DNA of 64,000 nt, taken from Amborella trichopoda (taxonomy: Eukaryota; Streptophyta; Magnoliopsida; Amborellales; Amborellaceae). Below, piece after piece: positions 36,501 to 50,400 of the stretch. The translations under genes were made by a program, and so were the position numbers. The DNA lies in the NCBI RefSeq assembly GCF_000471905.2, contig NW_006498469.1, positions 466,994 through 530,993 of the forward strand, given 5' to 3'. Below the pieces are notes generated by a model, which made no database searches, had not been told where the DNA came from, and worked only from the letters and a program-made list of their open reading frames with translations. How positions within the stretch are numbered: the stretch's first letter is position 1; every line of letters starts with the position of its first letter.

Positions 36501-39275
36501 TTCTTGTTCTTGTTCATGTTCTTGTTCATGTTCTTATTCTTATTCTTATTGTTGTTCTTGTTCTTGTTCATGTTCTTATTCTTATTCTTATTGTTGTTCT
36601 TGTTGTTGTTTTTGTTGTAATTTCTTATTCTTATTATTGTTGGTGTGCTTTTTCTTATTCTTGTTGTAGTTCTTGTTCTTATTCTTGTTTTTCTTATTGT
36701 TCTTGTTCTTGATCTTGTTATTGTTCTTGTTATTTTTATTGTTGTCGTTGTTGTTATTCTTGTTTTTATTATTGTTCTTGTTGTTGTTCTTGTTCTTCTT
36801 GTTGATGTTGTTGGTTTTTTTATTTTAATAGTTCTTGTTGTTGTTGTTCTTGATCTTGTTCTTGTTCCAGGTCTTGATCGTGGTCTTCTTGGTGTTGTTT
36901 TTCTTGTTCTTGTTGTCGTTCTTTATGTTGTTGTTACTATTGTTGTTATTCTTTTGCTTGTTCTTGTTCTTGTTATTTTTTTTGTTCTTGTTGTTGTTGT
37001 TAATGTTCTTATTCTTGTCTTTCTTGTTCTTGTTGTTTTTGTTATTTTTGTTCTGGTACTTGTTCTTGTTCTTGTTTATGTTTTTTTTGTTATTGTTCTT
37101 TTCATCTTTATGTTGTTGTTTTTGTGTTGTTGTTGTTGTTGCGTTCTTCTTATTTTTCTTCTTTTTTTTCTTGTTGTTGTTCTTCTTCTTGTTGTTATCC
37201 TTATTGTTCTTGTTCTTATTATTGTTCTTGTTCTTATTAATGTTCTTGTTCTTATTGTGGTTGTTGATGTTCTTGTTCTTTTTTTTATTATTATACTTCT
37301 TGTTTTTGTTGTTATTGTTATTGTTTTTATTCTTCTTGTTCTTGTACTAATTGTTGTTGTTCTTGTTTTTTTTACTAGTTGTTATTGTTGTTGTTGTTGT
37401 TCTTATTTTTTTTCTTGTTCTTGTTTTAGATCTTGCTCTTGTTGTTATTATTCTTGTTCTTGTTCTTGTTCTTGTTTTTATTTTTTGTTCTTATTCTTGT
37501 TTTAATTCTTGTTCGTGTTGTTATTATTCTTGTTCTTGTTATTGTTCTTATTCATTTTTTCTATATGTTATTGTTGTTGTTCTTGTTTTTGTACTTGTTG
37601 TTGTTTTTTTTTTATCATATTCTTGTTCTTATTCATGTTGTTGTTGTTCATGTTCTTATTAATCTTGTTATTGTTCTTGTTCTTGTTCTTATTTTTGTTG
37701 TTGTTATTGTTTTTGTTCTTGTTCTTGTTTTTATTCTTTTTATTGTTAGTGTTTTTATTCTTGTTTTTATTCTTGTTATTATTCTTGTTCATGTTGTTAT
37801 TATTCTTGTTCATGTTGTTGTTGTTTTTGTTGTTAAGGGTGTTCTTGTTCTTTTTGTTCTTATTGTTGTTGTTGTTCTTATTGTTGTTGATGGTCTTGTT
37901 CTTTTTTTCTTATTGTTGTTGCTGTTGTTGTTATTGTTGTTGTTTTTGTTCATGTTCTTGTACTTGTTCTTGGTTGTTCATGTTTTAGTTCATGTTCTTC
38001 TTCTTGTTGTTGTTGTTCGTATTCTTATTTTTGTTTTTATTTTGGGTCTTGTTCTTGTTCATGTTGTTGTTCTTGATTTTGTTGTGTAATCTTGTTGTTA
38101 TTTTTTCTTGTTCTTGTTGTTTTTTTTTTTTTGTTCTTGTTTTTTTGATATTGTTGTTATTGTTTTTTGTTCTTTTTCTTTTTCTTGTTATTTTTCTTAT
38201 TCCTTCTTGTTCTTGTTCTTCTTTTTGTTGTTGTTCTTGTTGTTCTTTTTCTTGTTCTTGTTACTGTTGTTGTTCTTTTTATTGTTGTTCTTTTTCTTGT
38301 TCTTGTTACTGTTGTTGTTCTTGTTATTGTTGTTGTTGTTGTATTTGTTCTTGTTGTCATTGTTGTTTTTTTTTTGTTCTTGTTTTTTGTGTTTCTTATT
38401 GTTGTTCTTGTTGTTATTGTTGTTCTTGTTCTTGTTCTTATTCTTATTGTTCTTGTTTTTATTGTGTTCTTGTTCTTGTTGTTGTTCTTCTTCTAGTTAT
38501 AGTTGTTCTTATTGTTATTGTTGTTCTTGTTTTTCTTAATGTTGTTCATGCTGTTGTGTTGTTTTTGTTCTTCTGATGTTATTTTTTCTGGTTCTTGTTA
38601 TTGATGTTCTTGTTGTTGTTCTTATTCTAGTTCATGTTGTTGTCGTTATTTTTATTGTTCTTGCTCTTGTTGTTCTAGTTCTTGTTATTGTTCTTATTCT
38701 TATTGTTGTCTTGTTCTTGTCTTTATCGTTATTGTTTTTATTCTTATTATTATGCTTGTTCATGTTGTTGTTGTTTTTGTTGTTAAGAGTGTTCTTGTTC
38801 TTTTTGTTCTTATTGTTGTTATTATTCTTATTGTTGTTGGTGGTCTTAGTCTTTTTTTCTTATTATTGTTGTTGTTGTTGTTGTTGTTTTTGTTGTTGTT
38901 GTTTTTGTTGTTGTTTTTGTTCATGTTCTTGTACTTGTTCTTGGCTGTTCTTGTTTTAGTTCATGTTCTTTTTGTTGTTGTTGTAATTATTCTTATTCTT
39001 GTTTTTGTTTTTATTTTTATTTTGGGTCTTGTTCTTGTTCATGTTGTTGTTCTTGTTTTTATTGTGTATTCTTGTTATTTTTTCTTGTTCTTGTTGTTGT
39101 TATTTATTTATTTTTGTTCTTGTTTTTTTGTTATTGTTCTTATTGTTCTTTGTTCTTTTCTTGTTATTTTTCTTATTCTTATTCTTGTTTTTCGTCTTGT
39201 TCTTGTTCTTGTTCTTCTTCTTTTTTTTTTCTTGTTGTTCTTTTTCTTGTTCTTGTCACTGTTGTTGTTCTTATT

Positions 39276-39317
<42 letters not shown>

Positions 39318-42300
39318 ATTGTTATTGTATTTATTCTTGTTGTCATTGTTGTTTTTTTTTGTTCTTATTTTTTGTGTTTCTTATTGTTTTTCTTATTATT
39401 GTTGTTCTTGTTGTGGTTGTTGTTGTTGTTGTTATTGTTGTTGTTATCCTTTCTTTTCCTTGTTGTTGTACTTGTGGTTGTTGCTCTTTTTTTGTTCTTG
39501 TTCTTGTTCTTATTATTGTTGTTGTTGTTCTTATTCTTGTTCTTATTCTTATTCTTATTGTTGTTCTTATTGTTGTTGGTGTGCTTTTTCTTATTCTTGT
39601 TGTAGTTCTTGTTATTATTCTTGTTTTTGTTGTTGTTCTTGTTCTTGATCTTGTTATTCTTGTTATTGTCGTTGTTGTTATTCTTGTTTTTATTATTGTT
39701 CTTATTGTTGTTCTTGTTCTTCTTGTTGCTGTTGTTGGTTTTTTTGTTTTAGTAGTTCTTGTTGTTGTTGTTCTTGATCTTGTTCTTGTTCCGGTTCTTG
39801 ATCTTGTTGTTCTTGGTGTTGTTTTTCTTGTTCATGTTGTCGTTCTTCTTGTTGTTGTTACTATTGTTGTTATTCTTTTGCTTGTTCTTGTTCTTTTTTT
39901 TTTTTGTTCTTGTTGTTGTTGTTAATGTTATTATTCTTGTCTTTCTTGTTCTTGTTTTTGTTATTTTTGTTCTAGTACTTGTTCTTGTTCTTGTTTATGT
40001 TATTTTTGTTATTGTTCTTTTCATCTTTATGTTGTTGTTTTTGTGTTGTTGTTGTTGTTGCGTTCTTCTTGTTCTTCTTCTTTTTTTTCTTGTTGTTGTT
40101 CTTCTTCTTGTTGTTATCTTTATTGTTCTTGTTCTTGTTCTTATTAATGTTCTTGTTCTTAGTGTTGTTGTTCTTGTTCTTATTGTGGTTGTTGATGTTC
40201 TTGTTCTTTTTTTTTTATTATTCTTCTTGTTTTTGTTGTTATTGTTCTTGTTCTTATTTTTCTTGTTCTTGTACTAATTGGTGTTGTTCTTGTTCTTTTT
40301 TTTTATTATTCTTCTTGTTTTTGCTGTTATTGTTATTATTCTTGTATTAATTGTTGTTGTTCTTGTTTTTTTTTACTAGTTGTTATTGTTGTTGTTGTTC
40401 TTATTGTTCTTGTTCTTATTTTTGTTCTTGTTCTTGTTTTAGTTCTTGTTCTTGTTGTTATTATTCTATTTTTTATTCTTGTTCTTATTTTTTTTTTTGT
40501 TCTTATTCTTGTTTTAGTTCTTGTTCTTGTTGTTATTATTCTTGTTCTTGTTATTGTTTTTATTCTTATTCTTTTTTCTATATGTTATTGTTGTTTTGTT
40601 GTTCTTGTTTTTGTACTTGTCCTTGTTTTCTTTATCTTATTCTTGTTCTTGTTCATGTTGTTGTTGGTCATGTTCATGTTCTTATTCTTGATGTTATTGT
40701 TCTTGTTCTTGTTCTTGTTAATCATGTTATTGTTCTATTTCTTGTTCTTATTCTTGCTCTTGTTCTTGTTATTCTTATTCTTATTGTTCTTGTTCTTTGT
40801 TGTTCTTCTAATTATTAATGTTGTTGTTGTTATTATTTTTTATTTTATTATTGTTCTTGTTGTTCTTGTTTTTGTTCCTATGCTTGTTTTTTATCGTTCT
40901 TCTTCTTGTTGTTTTTCTTTTTTTTGTTGTTGTTGTTCTTGTACTTCTACTTATTATTATTGTTATTGTTTTTGTTCTTGTTCTTCTTGTTCTTGTACTA
41001 ATTATTGTTGTTCTTGTTTTTTTGTACTAGTTGTTGTTGTTGTTGTTGTTCTTGTTGTTGTTGTTCTTATTTGTTTTCTTGTTCTTGTTTTAGTTCTTGT
41101 TCTTGTTGTTATTATTCTTGTTCTTGTTCTTTTTCTTATTCTTTTTCTTGTTTTTATTTTTGTTCTTATTCTTGTTTTAGTTCTTGTTCTTGTTGTTATT
41201 ATTCTTATTCTTGTTCTTGTTCTTGTTGTTGTTCTTATTCTTATTCTTTTTTTCTATAAGTTATTGTTGTTCTTGTTCTTGTTCTTGTTTTTGTACTTGT
41301 CTTTGCTTTTTTTATCTTAGTCTTATTCTTGTTCATGTTGTTGTTGTTATTCTTCTTGTTTTTGTTGTTATTTTTAATGTTTTTGTTCTTCTTGCTCTTA
41401 TACTAATTGTTGTTGGTCTTGTTCTTTTTTTTTATTATTCTTCTTATTTTGTTGTTATTGTTATTATTCTTGTTCTTCTTGTTCTTGTACTAATTGTTGT
41501 TGTTCTTATTTTTTTTTACTAGTTGTTATTGTTATTGTTATTGTTGTTCTTGTTGCTCTTGTTCTTATTTTTTTTCTTGTTCATGTTTTAGTTCTTGTTC
41601 TTGTTGTCATTATTCTTGTTCTTGTTCTTGTTCTTGTTTTAATTCTTGTTCTTGTTGTTATTATTCGTGTTCATGTTATTCTTCTTATTCTTATTCTTTT
41701 TTTCTATATGTTATTGTTATTGTTGTTGTTGTTCTTGTTCTTGTTTTTGTACTTGTCTTTGTTTTTTTTTATCTTATTCTTGTTCTTGTGCATGTTGTTG
41801 TTCATGTTCATGTTCATGTCCTTATTCTTGATGTTATTGTTCTTGTTAATCTTGTTATTGTTCTTGTTCTTATTCTTGTTATTGTTCTTGTTAATCTTGT
41901 TATTGTTCTTGTTCTTATTCTTATTCTTGTTTTTTTTTTTTATTGTTTTTGTTCTTGTTCTTGTTTTTGTTGTTGTTATTCTTGTTATTGTTTTTGTTAT
42001 TGTTCTCTTTCTTGTTCTTATTCTTGTTCTTATTCTTTTTCTTGTTCTTGTTATTCTTGGTCTTATTATTCTTGTTCTTTGTTGTTCTTCTTATTGTTAA
42101 TGTTGTTGTTGTTATTATTTTTTATTTTATTATTGTTCTTGTTCTTGTTGTTCTTGTTTTTGTTCCTATGCTTCTTTTTATTGTTCTTCTTCTTCTTGTT
42201 CTTGTTTTTTTTTTTTTTTGTTCTTGTACTTTTACTTGTTGTTATTGTTTTGTTTTTGTTCTTGTTCTAGTTCTTGTACTTCTACTTGTTGTTCTTGTTC

Positions 42301-43600
42301 TTATTTTTGTTCTTGTTTTTGTTGTTGTTATTGTTATTGTTCTTGTTCTTGTTCTTATTTTTGTTCTTGTTATTCTTGTTATTGTTCTCTTTCTTGTTCT
42401 TATTCTTGTTCTTGTTCTTGTTATTCTTGTTCTTATTATTCTTATTCTTTGTTGTTCTTCTTATTGTTAATGTTGTTGTTGTTATTATTTTTTATTTTAT
42501 TATTGTTCTTGTTCTTGTTCTTGTTGTTCTTGTTTTTGTTTCTATGCTTCTTTTTATTGTTCTTCTTGTACTTCTACTTGTTGTTATTGTTATTGTTTTT
42601 GTTCTCGTTCTAGTTCTTGTACTTCTACTTGTTCTTGTTCTTGTTCTTGTTCTTGTTCTTTTTCTTGTTCTTATTGTTCTAATTGTTGTTGTTCTTGTAC
42701 TTATTTGTGTTCTTCCAGTTCTTATTCTTGTACTAGTTTTTGTTCTTGTTCTTGTTCTTGTTCTTGTTCTTGTTCTTATTCTTGTTTTTCTTATTCATGT
42801 TGTTGTTGTTCATGTTCATGTTCATGTTCATGTTCTTGTTCTTATTCTTGATGTTATTGTTCTTGTTAATCTTGTTATTATTCTTGTTATTATTCTTGTT
42901 CTTGTTTTTGTTGTTGTTATTGTTTTTGTTCTTGTTTTTGTTTTTTTTGTTGTTATTCTTGTTATTGTTTTTGTTATTGTTCTCTTTCTTGTTCTTATTC
43001 TTGTTCTTGTCCTTGTTATTCTTGTTCTTATTATTCTTGTTCTTTGTTGTTCTTCTTATTGTTAATGTTGTTGTTGTTATTATTTTTTATTATATTATTA
43101 TATTATTGTTGTTGTTCTTGTTGTTCTTGTTTTTGTTTCTATGCTTGTTTTTATTGTTCCTCTTTTTCTTGTTTTTCTTTTTGTTGTGGTTGTTATTCTT
43201 GTACTTTTACTTGTTGTTGTTGTTATTGTTTTGGTTCTTGTTCTAGTTCTTGTACATCTACTTGTTGTTCTTGTTCTTGTTTTTGTTCTTTTTCTTGTTC
43301 TTATTGTTCTTATTGTTGTTGTTCTTGTACTTGCTTTTGTTCTTCCTGTTCTGGTTGTTGTAGTAGTTTTTGTTCTTCATGTTCTTATTCTTATAGTAGT
43401 TTTTGTTCTTGTTCTTGTTCTTATTCTTGTTTTGGTTCTTGTTCTAGTTATTGTTATTGTTCTTGTTCTTCTTGTTGTTATTATTTTTTGTTCTTGTTTT
43501 TGTTGTTGTTATTATTGTTCTCTTTCTTGTACTTGTCCTTCTTGTTGTTCTTGTTGTTCTTGTTCTTTTTTCTTGGTCGTATTCTTGTTTGTGTTGTATT
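33549..43600. repeat. Expanded higher-order copy with repeated B and C regions
   Basis: E 33549 and A 34417 are followed by a variant B (TTATGGGTG) at about 35829 and C at 37561. The order then resets to B (37835 and a diverged B at 38785), and C appears three times, at 40578, 41254 and 41704. A segment marked by CTTATTGTTAATG is multiplied near 42086, 42456 and 43050 before D at 43575. At about 10 kb it is nearly twice the normal unit, the most rearranged part of the array. Confidence 0.68.
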
Positions 43601-46600
43601 TTTTTTCTTGTTCTTGTTTATGTTGTTGTTGTTGTTGTTGTTATTGTTCTTGTTTTTATTATTGCTCTTGTTCTTGTTGTTATTCTTGTTGTGGTTGTTG
43701 ATGTTCTTGTTCTTATTCTGGTTTTTGTTCATATTTTTTTTATTATTCTTCTTATTTTTGTTGTTGTTATTATTCTTGTTCTCGTACTTATTCTTATTCT
43801 TTTTATTGTTCTTCTTGTTTTTTTTTTGTTATTGTGTTCTTGTTCTTGTTTTTGTACTTATTCTTATTCTTCTTGATCTTGTTTTTGTTGTTGTTCTTTT
43901 TCTTGTACTAGTTCTTATTGTTGTTGTTGTTCTTGTTTTTATTCTTATTCTTATTCTTGTTCTTGCTCTTGTTCTCGTTGTTGTTGTTATTATTCTTATT
44001 CTTTTTCTTATTAATGTTCTTGTTATTATTCTTTTTTTCTGCTTCTTGTACTTGTTGGTCTTGTTCTTATTCGAGTTCTTGTACTTGTTGTTGTTTTTGT
44101 TCTTGTTGTTGTTCTTATTCTTTTTCTTGTTCTTATTGTTGTTATTTCTTGTTGTTGTTCTTGTACTTGTCCTTGTTGCTTTTCTTGTTCTTATTCTTGT
44201 TCTTCTTCGTTTTTTATTCTTATTCTTGTTCATGTTCATGTTGTTGTTGTTATTGTTCATGTTCATGTTTTTATTCTTGATGTTCTTGTCCTTGTTGTTC
44301 TTGTTATTGTTCTTTTTCTTGTTCTTGTTCTTATTGTTGTTCTTCTTGTTTTTATTGTTGTTGTTATTGTTGTTCTTATTCTTGTTGTTATTGTTGTTCT
44401 TCTAGTTGTTATTGTTATTATTGTTGTTGTCCTTGTTGTTCTTGTTGTTGTTCTTATTCTAGTTTTAGTTCTTGTTCTTGTTCTTCTTTTTGTTGTTCTT
44501 CTTGTAGTTGTTGTTGTTCTTATTATTGTCAGTGTTGTTCTTGTTGTTCTTTATGTTCATGTTCATGTTCATGTTCATGTTCTTGTTCATGTTCATGTTC
44601 ATATTGTTGTTATTGTTGTTTTTGTTGTTCTTGTAGTTATTGTTATTGTTGTTGTTCTTATTATTGTCGTTATTATTGTTGTTCTTGCTCTTGTTTGTCT
44701 TATTTTGTTGTTGTTCTTCTTCTTCTTGTTATAGTTGTTCTTATTGTTATTGTTGTTCTTATTCTTATTGTTCTTGTTTTTCTTAATGTTGTTCATGTTG
44801 TTGTGTTGTTTTTGTTCTTCTCATGTTGCTTTTTCTGGTTCTTGATGTTCTTGTTGTTGTTCCTATTCTAGTTCATATTGTTGTTATTTTTATTGTTCTT
44901 GCACTTGTTGTTCTAGTTCTTGTTATTGTTCTTATTCTTGTTATTGTTCTTGTTCTTGTTTTTGTTCTTGTCTTGTTCTTGTTTTAATTATTTTTATTGT
45001 TATTGTTTTATTCTTTTTATTATTCTTGTTCATGTTGTTATTATTCTTGTTCATATTGTTATTGTTCTTGTTCATGTTGTTGTTTTTGTTGTTAAAGGTG
45101 TTATTGTTTTTTTTGTTCTTATTGTTGTTGTTGTTCTTATTGTTGTTGATGGTCTCTTTTTTTCTTATTGTTGCTGTTGTTGTTTTTGTTCATGTTCTTG
45201 TACTTGTTCTTGGTTGTTCTTGTTCTAGTTCATGTTCTTGTTGTTGTTGTCGTTCTTATTCTTGTTTTTATTTTTATTTTGGGTCTTGTTCTTATTCATG
45301 TTGTTGTTCTTGTTTTTGTTGTGTATTCTTGTTATTTTTTCTTATTCTTGTTGTTGTTGTTTTTTTTTTGTTCTTGTTTTTTTGTTATTGTTCTTATTAT
45401 TCTTTGTTCTTTTTCTTTTTCTTGTTATTTTTCTTATTCTTATTCTTGTTTTTCTTCTTGTTCTAGTTCTTCTTTTTGTTGTTGTTCTTGTTGTTCTTTT
45501 TCTTGTTCTTGTTACTGTTTCTGTTCTTGTTATTGTTGTTGTTGTTGTATTTGTTCTTGTTGTCATTGTTGTTTTTTTTGTTCTTGTTTTTGTATTTCTT
45601 ATTGTTGTTCTTATTATTGTTGTTGTTGTTGTTATCCTTTCTTTTTCTTGTTGTTCTTGTGGTTGTTGCTCTTTTTTTATTCTTATTCTTGTTCTTATTA
45701 TTGTTGTTGTTGATGTTGATGCTGTTAGTGTTGTTGTTCTCATTCTTATTCTTATTATTGTTCTTGTTGTTGTTTTTGTCGTAGTTTCTTATTCTTGTTG
45801 TTGTTGGTGTGCTTCTTCTTATTCTTGTTGTAGTTCTTGTTCTTATTCTTGTTTTTATTATTGTTCTTGTTCTTGATCTTGTTATTCTTGTTGTTGTCGT
45901 TGTTGTTATTCTTGTTTTTACTATTGTTCTTGTTGTTGTTCTTGTTCTTCTTGTTGTTGTTGTTGGTTTTTTTGTTTTAGTAGTAGTTGTTGTTGTTATT
46001 CTTGATCTTGTTGTTCTTGGTGTTGTTTTTCTTATTCATGTTGTCGTTCTTCTTGTTGTTGTTACTGTTATTGTTATTCTTTTGCTTGTACTTGTTCGTG
46101 TTATTATTATTTTTTTTGTTATTGTTGTTAATGTTTTTATTCTTGTCTTTCTTGTTCTTGTTATTTTTGTTCTGGTACTTATTCTTGTTCTTGTTTATGT
46201 TGTTTTTGTTATTGTTCTTTTCATCTTTATGTTGTTGTTATTGCGTTCTTCTTCTTTTTGTTCTTATTGTTGTTCTTCTTCTTGTTGTTATCCTTATTGT
46301 TCTTGTTCTTGTTCTTGTTCTTATTATTGTTTTTGTTCTTATTAATGTTCTTATTAATGTTCTTGTTCTTATTGTAGTTGTTCTTGTTCTTATTGTGGTT
46401 GTTCTTGTTCTTATTGTGGTTGTTGATGTTCTTGTTCTTTTTTTTTTTTCTTATTCTTCTTGTTTTTGTTGTTATTGTTATTGTTATTGTTTTTCTTGTT
46501 CTTCTTGTTCTTGTACTAATTGTTGTTGTTCTTGTTTTTTTACTAGTTGTTATTGTTGTTGTTGTTCTTATAGTTCTTGTTCTTATTTTGTTCTTGCTCT

Positions 46601-48485
46601 TGTTGTTATTATTCTTGCTCTTGTTCTTGTTCTTGTTGTTATTATTCTTGCTCTTGTTCTTGTTCTTGTTCTTGTTCTTGTTCTTGTTCTTGTTCTTGTT
46701 CTTGTTTTTATTTTTGTTCTTATTCTTGTTTTAGTTCTTGTTCTTGTTGTTATTATTCTTGTTCTTGTTATTGTTCTTATTCTTATTCTTTTTTCTATAT
46801 ATTGTTGTTGTTGTTGTTGTTATTGTTCTTGTTTTTTTACTTGTCCTTGTTTTTTTTATCTTATTCTTATTCTTGTTCATGTTGTTGTTAATGTTCATGT
46901 CTTATATTTGATGTTATTGTTCTTGTTCTTGTTCTTGTTAATCTTGTTATTGTTCTTGTTCTTGTTTTTGTTGTTGTTATTGTTTCTGTTCTTGTTCTTG
47001 TTTTTGTTGTTGTTATTCTTGTTATTGTTTTTGTTTTTGTTATTGTTCTTTTTCTTGTTCTTATTCTTGTTCTTGTTCTTGTTCTTGTTATTCTTATTCT
47101 TATTGTTCTTGTTCTTTGTTGTTCTTCGTATTGTTAATGTTGTTGTTGTTATTATTTTTTATTTTATTATTGTTCTTATTTTTGTTCTTATGCTTGTTTT
47201 TATTATTCTTCTTCTTCTTGTTTTTCTTTTTGTTGTTGTTATTGTTCTTGTACTTCTACTTGTTGTTATTGTTTTTGTTCTTGTTCTAGTTCTTGTACTT
47301 CTACTCGTTGTTCTTGTTCTTATTGTTCTTATTATTCTTATTGTTCTTATTACTCTTATTGTTCTTATTGTTGTTGTTCTTGTACTTGTTTTTGTTCTTC
47401 CTGTTCTTATTCTTGTTTTGGTTCTTGTTCTAGTTATTGTTATTATTCTTATTCTTGTTCTTCTTGTTGTTGTTTTTTTGTTCTTGTTTTTGTTGTTCTC
47501 TTTCTTGTACTTGTCCTTCTTGTTGTTATTGTTGTTCTTGTTCTTTTTTCTTGATCGTATTCTTGTTTTTTATCATTGTTGTTCTTATTCTTGTTCTTGT
47601 TATTATTGTTGTGCTTATCATTATTCTTGTTCTTGTTATCATTGTTGTTCTTATCGTTGTTCTTGTTTTTTGTTATCATTATTGCTCTTTTCGTTGTTTT
47701 TCTCTTCTTGTTCTTGTTCTTGTACTTGTTTTTGTTCTTGTTATTTTTGTTATTTTTGTTCTTATTTTTGTTCTTATTCTTGTTCTTATTGTTCTTTTTC
47801 TTGTTCTTGTTCTTTTTCTTTTTCTTACTCTTGTTTTTGTTTTTGTTTTTATCCTTGTTGTTGTTGTTCTTATTATTATTGTTCATGTTGTTGTTCTTGT
47901 TATTATTCTTGTTTTTGTTTTTATTCTTGTTCTTATTGTTCTTTTTCTTGCTGTTGTTCATGTTCTTTTTCTTATTCTTGTTCTTGTTCTTGTTCTTGTT
48001 TCTTGCTCTTGTTATTTTTGTTTTTCTTATTGTTGTTCTTGTTTTCGTTTTTATCCTTGTTGTTGTTATTATTGTTCATGTTGTTGTTCTTGTTATTATT
48101 CTTATTCTTGTTTTTGTTGTTTTTGTTTTTGTTCTTGTTCTTGTTCTTGTTCTTGTTCTTGTTCTTGTTCTTGTTCTTGTTCTTATTATTGTTCTTATTA
48201 TTGTTCTTTTTGCCCTTGTCCTTGTCCTTGTCATTGTTCTTATTCTTATTTTTCGTGTTCTTGTTCTTGTTTTTGTTCTTGTTATTCTAATTGTTGTTAG
48301 TGTTTTTCTATTTGTTTTTGTTGTTGTTCTTGTTCTTGTTATTGTTCTTCATGTTGTTCTCTTTCTTGTTCTTGTTCTTGTTCTTATTCTTATTTTAGTT
48401 CTTGTTGTTGTTGTTACTGTTATTCTTATATTCTTGTTCTTGTTCTTGTTCTTATTCTTGTTTTTATTGTTATTATTGTTGTTAT
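43575..48485. repeat. Higher-order repeat copy, E missing (D fused to A)
   Basis: D (43575) is followed by A (43728) after only 153 bp, where about 1.6 kb including E is normal. The joint is near 43590-43600, where TTTGTGTTGTATTTTTTT sequence from just upstream of A begins. B 45094, C 46795 and D about 47549 then follow with normal spacing (1366, 1701 and about 755 bp). Confidence 0.72.
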
Positions 48486-50400
48486 GTTTGTTATAGTTCT
48501 TATTGTTCATGTTGCTGTTGTTCTTATTCTTTTTGTTATTTTTGTTGTAGTTTATGTTGTTGTTGTTATTGTTGTTGTTGTTGTTATTTTTGTTGATCTT
48601 TTTCATCTTCTTGTTTTTGTTCTTTTTGTTCTTGTTGTTGTTGTTTTTATTTTTATCATTATTTTTGTTCTTGTTATTGTTCTTCTTGTTGCAGTTGTTG
48701 TTGCTTTTCTTGTTCTTATAGTTATTCTCGTTGTTTTTGTTTTTGTTCTTGTTCTTATTATTGTTGTTGTTGTTCTTAATCTTGTTGTTCTTGGTTTATT
48801 ACTTGTCCTTGTTTTTTTTTATCTTGTTCATGTTGTTGTTGTTCATATTCATGTTCTTATTCTTGATATTATTGTTCTTGTTATTGTTCTTGTTTCTTTT
48901 TTTTTTTGTTATTGTTTTTGTTCTTGTTCTTGTTTTTGTTGTTGTTGTTCTTGTTATTGTTTTTGTTATTGTTCTCTTTCTTGTTCTTATTCTAGTTCTT
49001 GTTTTTGTTGTTGTTATTCTTGTTATTGTTTTTGTTATTGTTCTCTTTCTTGTTCTTATTCTTGTTCTTGTTCTTGTTATTCTTGTTCTTATTGTTCTTG
49101 TTCTTTGTTGTTCTTCTTATTGTTAATGTTGTTGTTGTTATTATTTTTTATTTTATTATTGTTCTTGTTCTTGTTTTTGTTCCTATGCTTTTTTAATTGT
49201 TCTTCTTCCTCTTGTTTTTCTTTTTGTTGTTGTTGTTGTTCTTGTACTTCTACTTGTTGTTATTATTATTGTTTCTTCGTCTTGTTCTAGTTCTTGTATT
49301 TCTACTTGTTGTTCTTGTTCTTATTTTTGTTCTTTTTCTTGTTCTTATTATTCTTATTGTTATTTTTCTTATACTTGTTTTTGTTCTTCCTGTTCTTGTT
49401 TTTGTTCTTATTCTTGTTTTGGTTCTTGTTCTAGTTATTGTTATTGTTATTGTTATTGTTCGTGTTCTTCTTGTTGTTGTTGTTTTTTGTTCTTGTTTTT
49501 GTTATTGTTATTGTTGTTCTCTTTGTTGTACTTGTCCTTCTTGTTGTTCTTATTCTTTTCTCTTGGTCGTATTCTTGTTTTTTATCATTGTTGTTCTTAT
49601 TCTTGTTCTTGTTATCATTATTGTGCTTATCATTGTTCTTGTTCTTGTTAACATTGTTGTTCTGATCGTTGTTCTTGTTTTTTGTTATCATTATTGTTCT
49701 TATCGTTGTTTTTCTCTTCTTGTTCTTGTTATTGTATTTGTTATTGTTCTTGTTTTTGTTCTTGTTCTTGTTCTTATTATTCTTTTTCTTTTTCTTGTTC
49801 TTGTTCTTATTTTTGTTCTTGTTCTTTTTCTTGTTCTTGTCTTGTTCTTGTTCTTGTTCTTTTTCTTGTTCTTGCTCTTGTTCTTGTTTTTCTTCTTCTT
49901 GTTGTTTCTTGCTCTTGTTGTTTTTGTTGTTCTTATTGTTGTTGTTCTTGTTTTTTTTTATCCATGTTGTTGTTATTGTTCTTATTATTGTTCATATTGT
50001 TGTTCTTGTTATTATTCTTGTTATTATTCTTGTTTTTATTCTTATTCTTGTTCTTATTGTTCTTTTTCTTGCTATTGTTCTTGTTCTTATTTTTGTTGTT
50101 TTTGTTCTTGTTCTTGTTCTTGTTCTTATTGTTGTTCTTGTTGTCCTTGTCCTTGTCCTTGTCATTGTTCTTATTCTTGTTGTTCTTATTCTTGTTCTTA
50201 TTTTTGTTCTTGTTATTCTAATTGTTGTTATTGTTCTTCTTTTTATTCTTGTTACTGTTCTTGTTCTTGTTATTGTTCTTCTTGTTGTTCTTTCTTGTTC
50301 TTGTTCTTATTCTTATTTTAGTTTTTGTTGTTATTGTTATTGTTATTCTTGTGTTCTTATTCTTGTTTTTGTTGTTATTATTGTTATTATAATTGTTATT
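48486..50400. repeat. Short higher-order copy (E to post-C, then D)
   Basis: E at 48486 is followed by about 300 bp of normal sequence. At about 48793 it jumps to the segment that follows C (TTACTTGTCCTTG). D is reached at 49561 and a variant E near 50400. A and B are absent. Confidence 0.66.

Noticed and set aside
45987..48290. 767-codon open frame, plus strand, the longest in the window
   Set aside because: Same artefact. The frame changes residue class (L/F to V/I to C/S) wherever the triplet register slips, which no real protein does.
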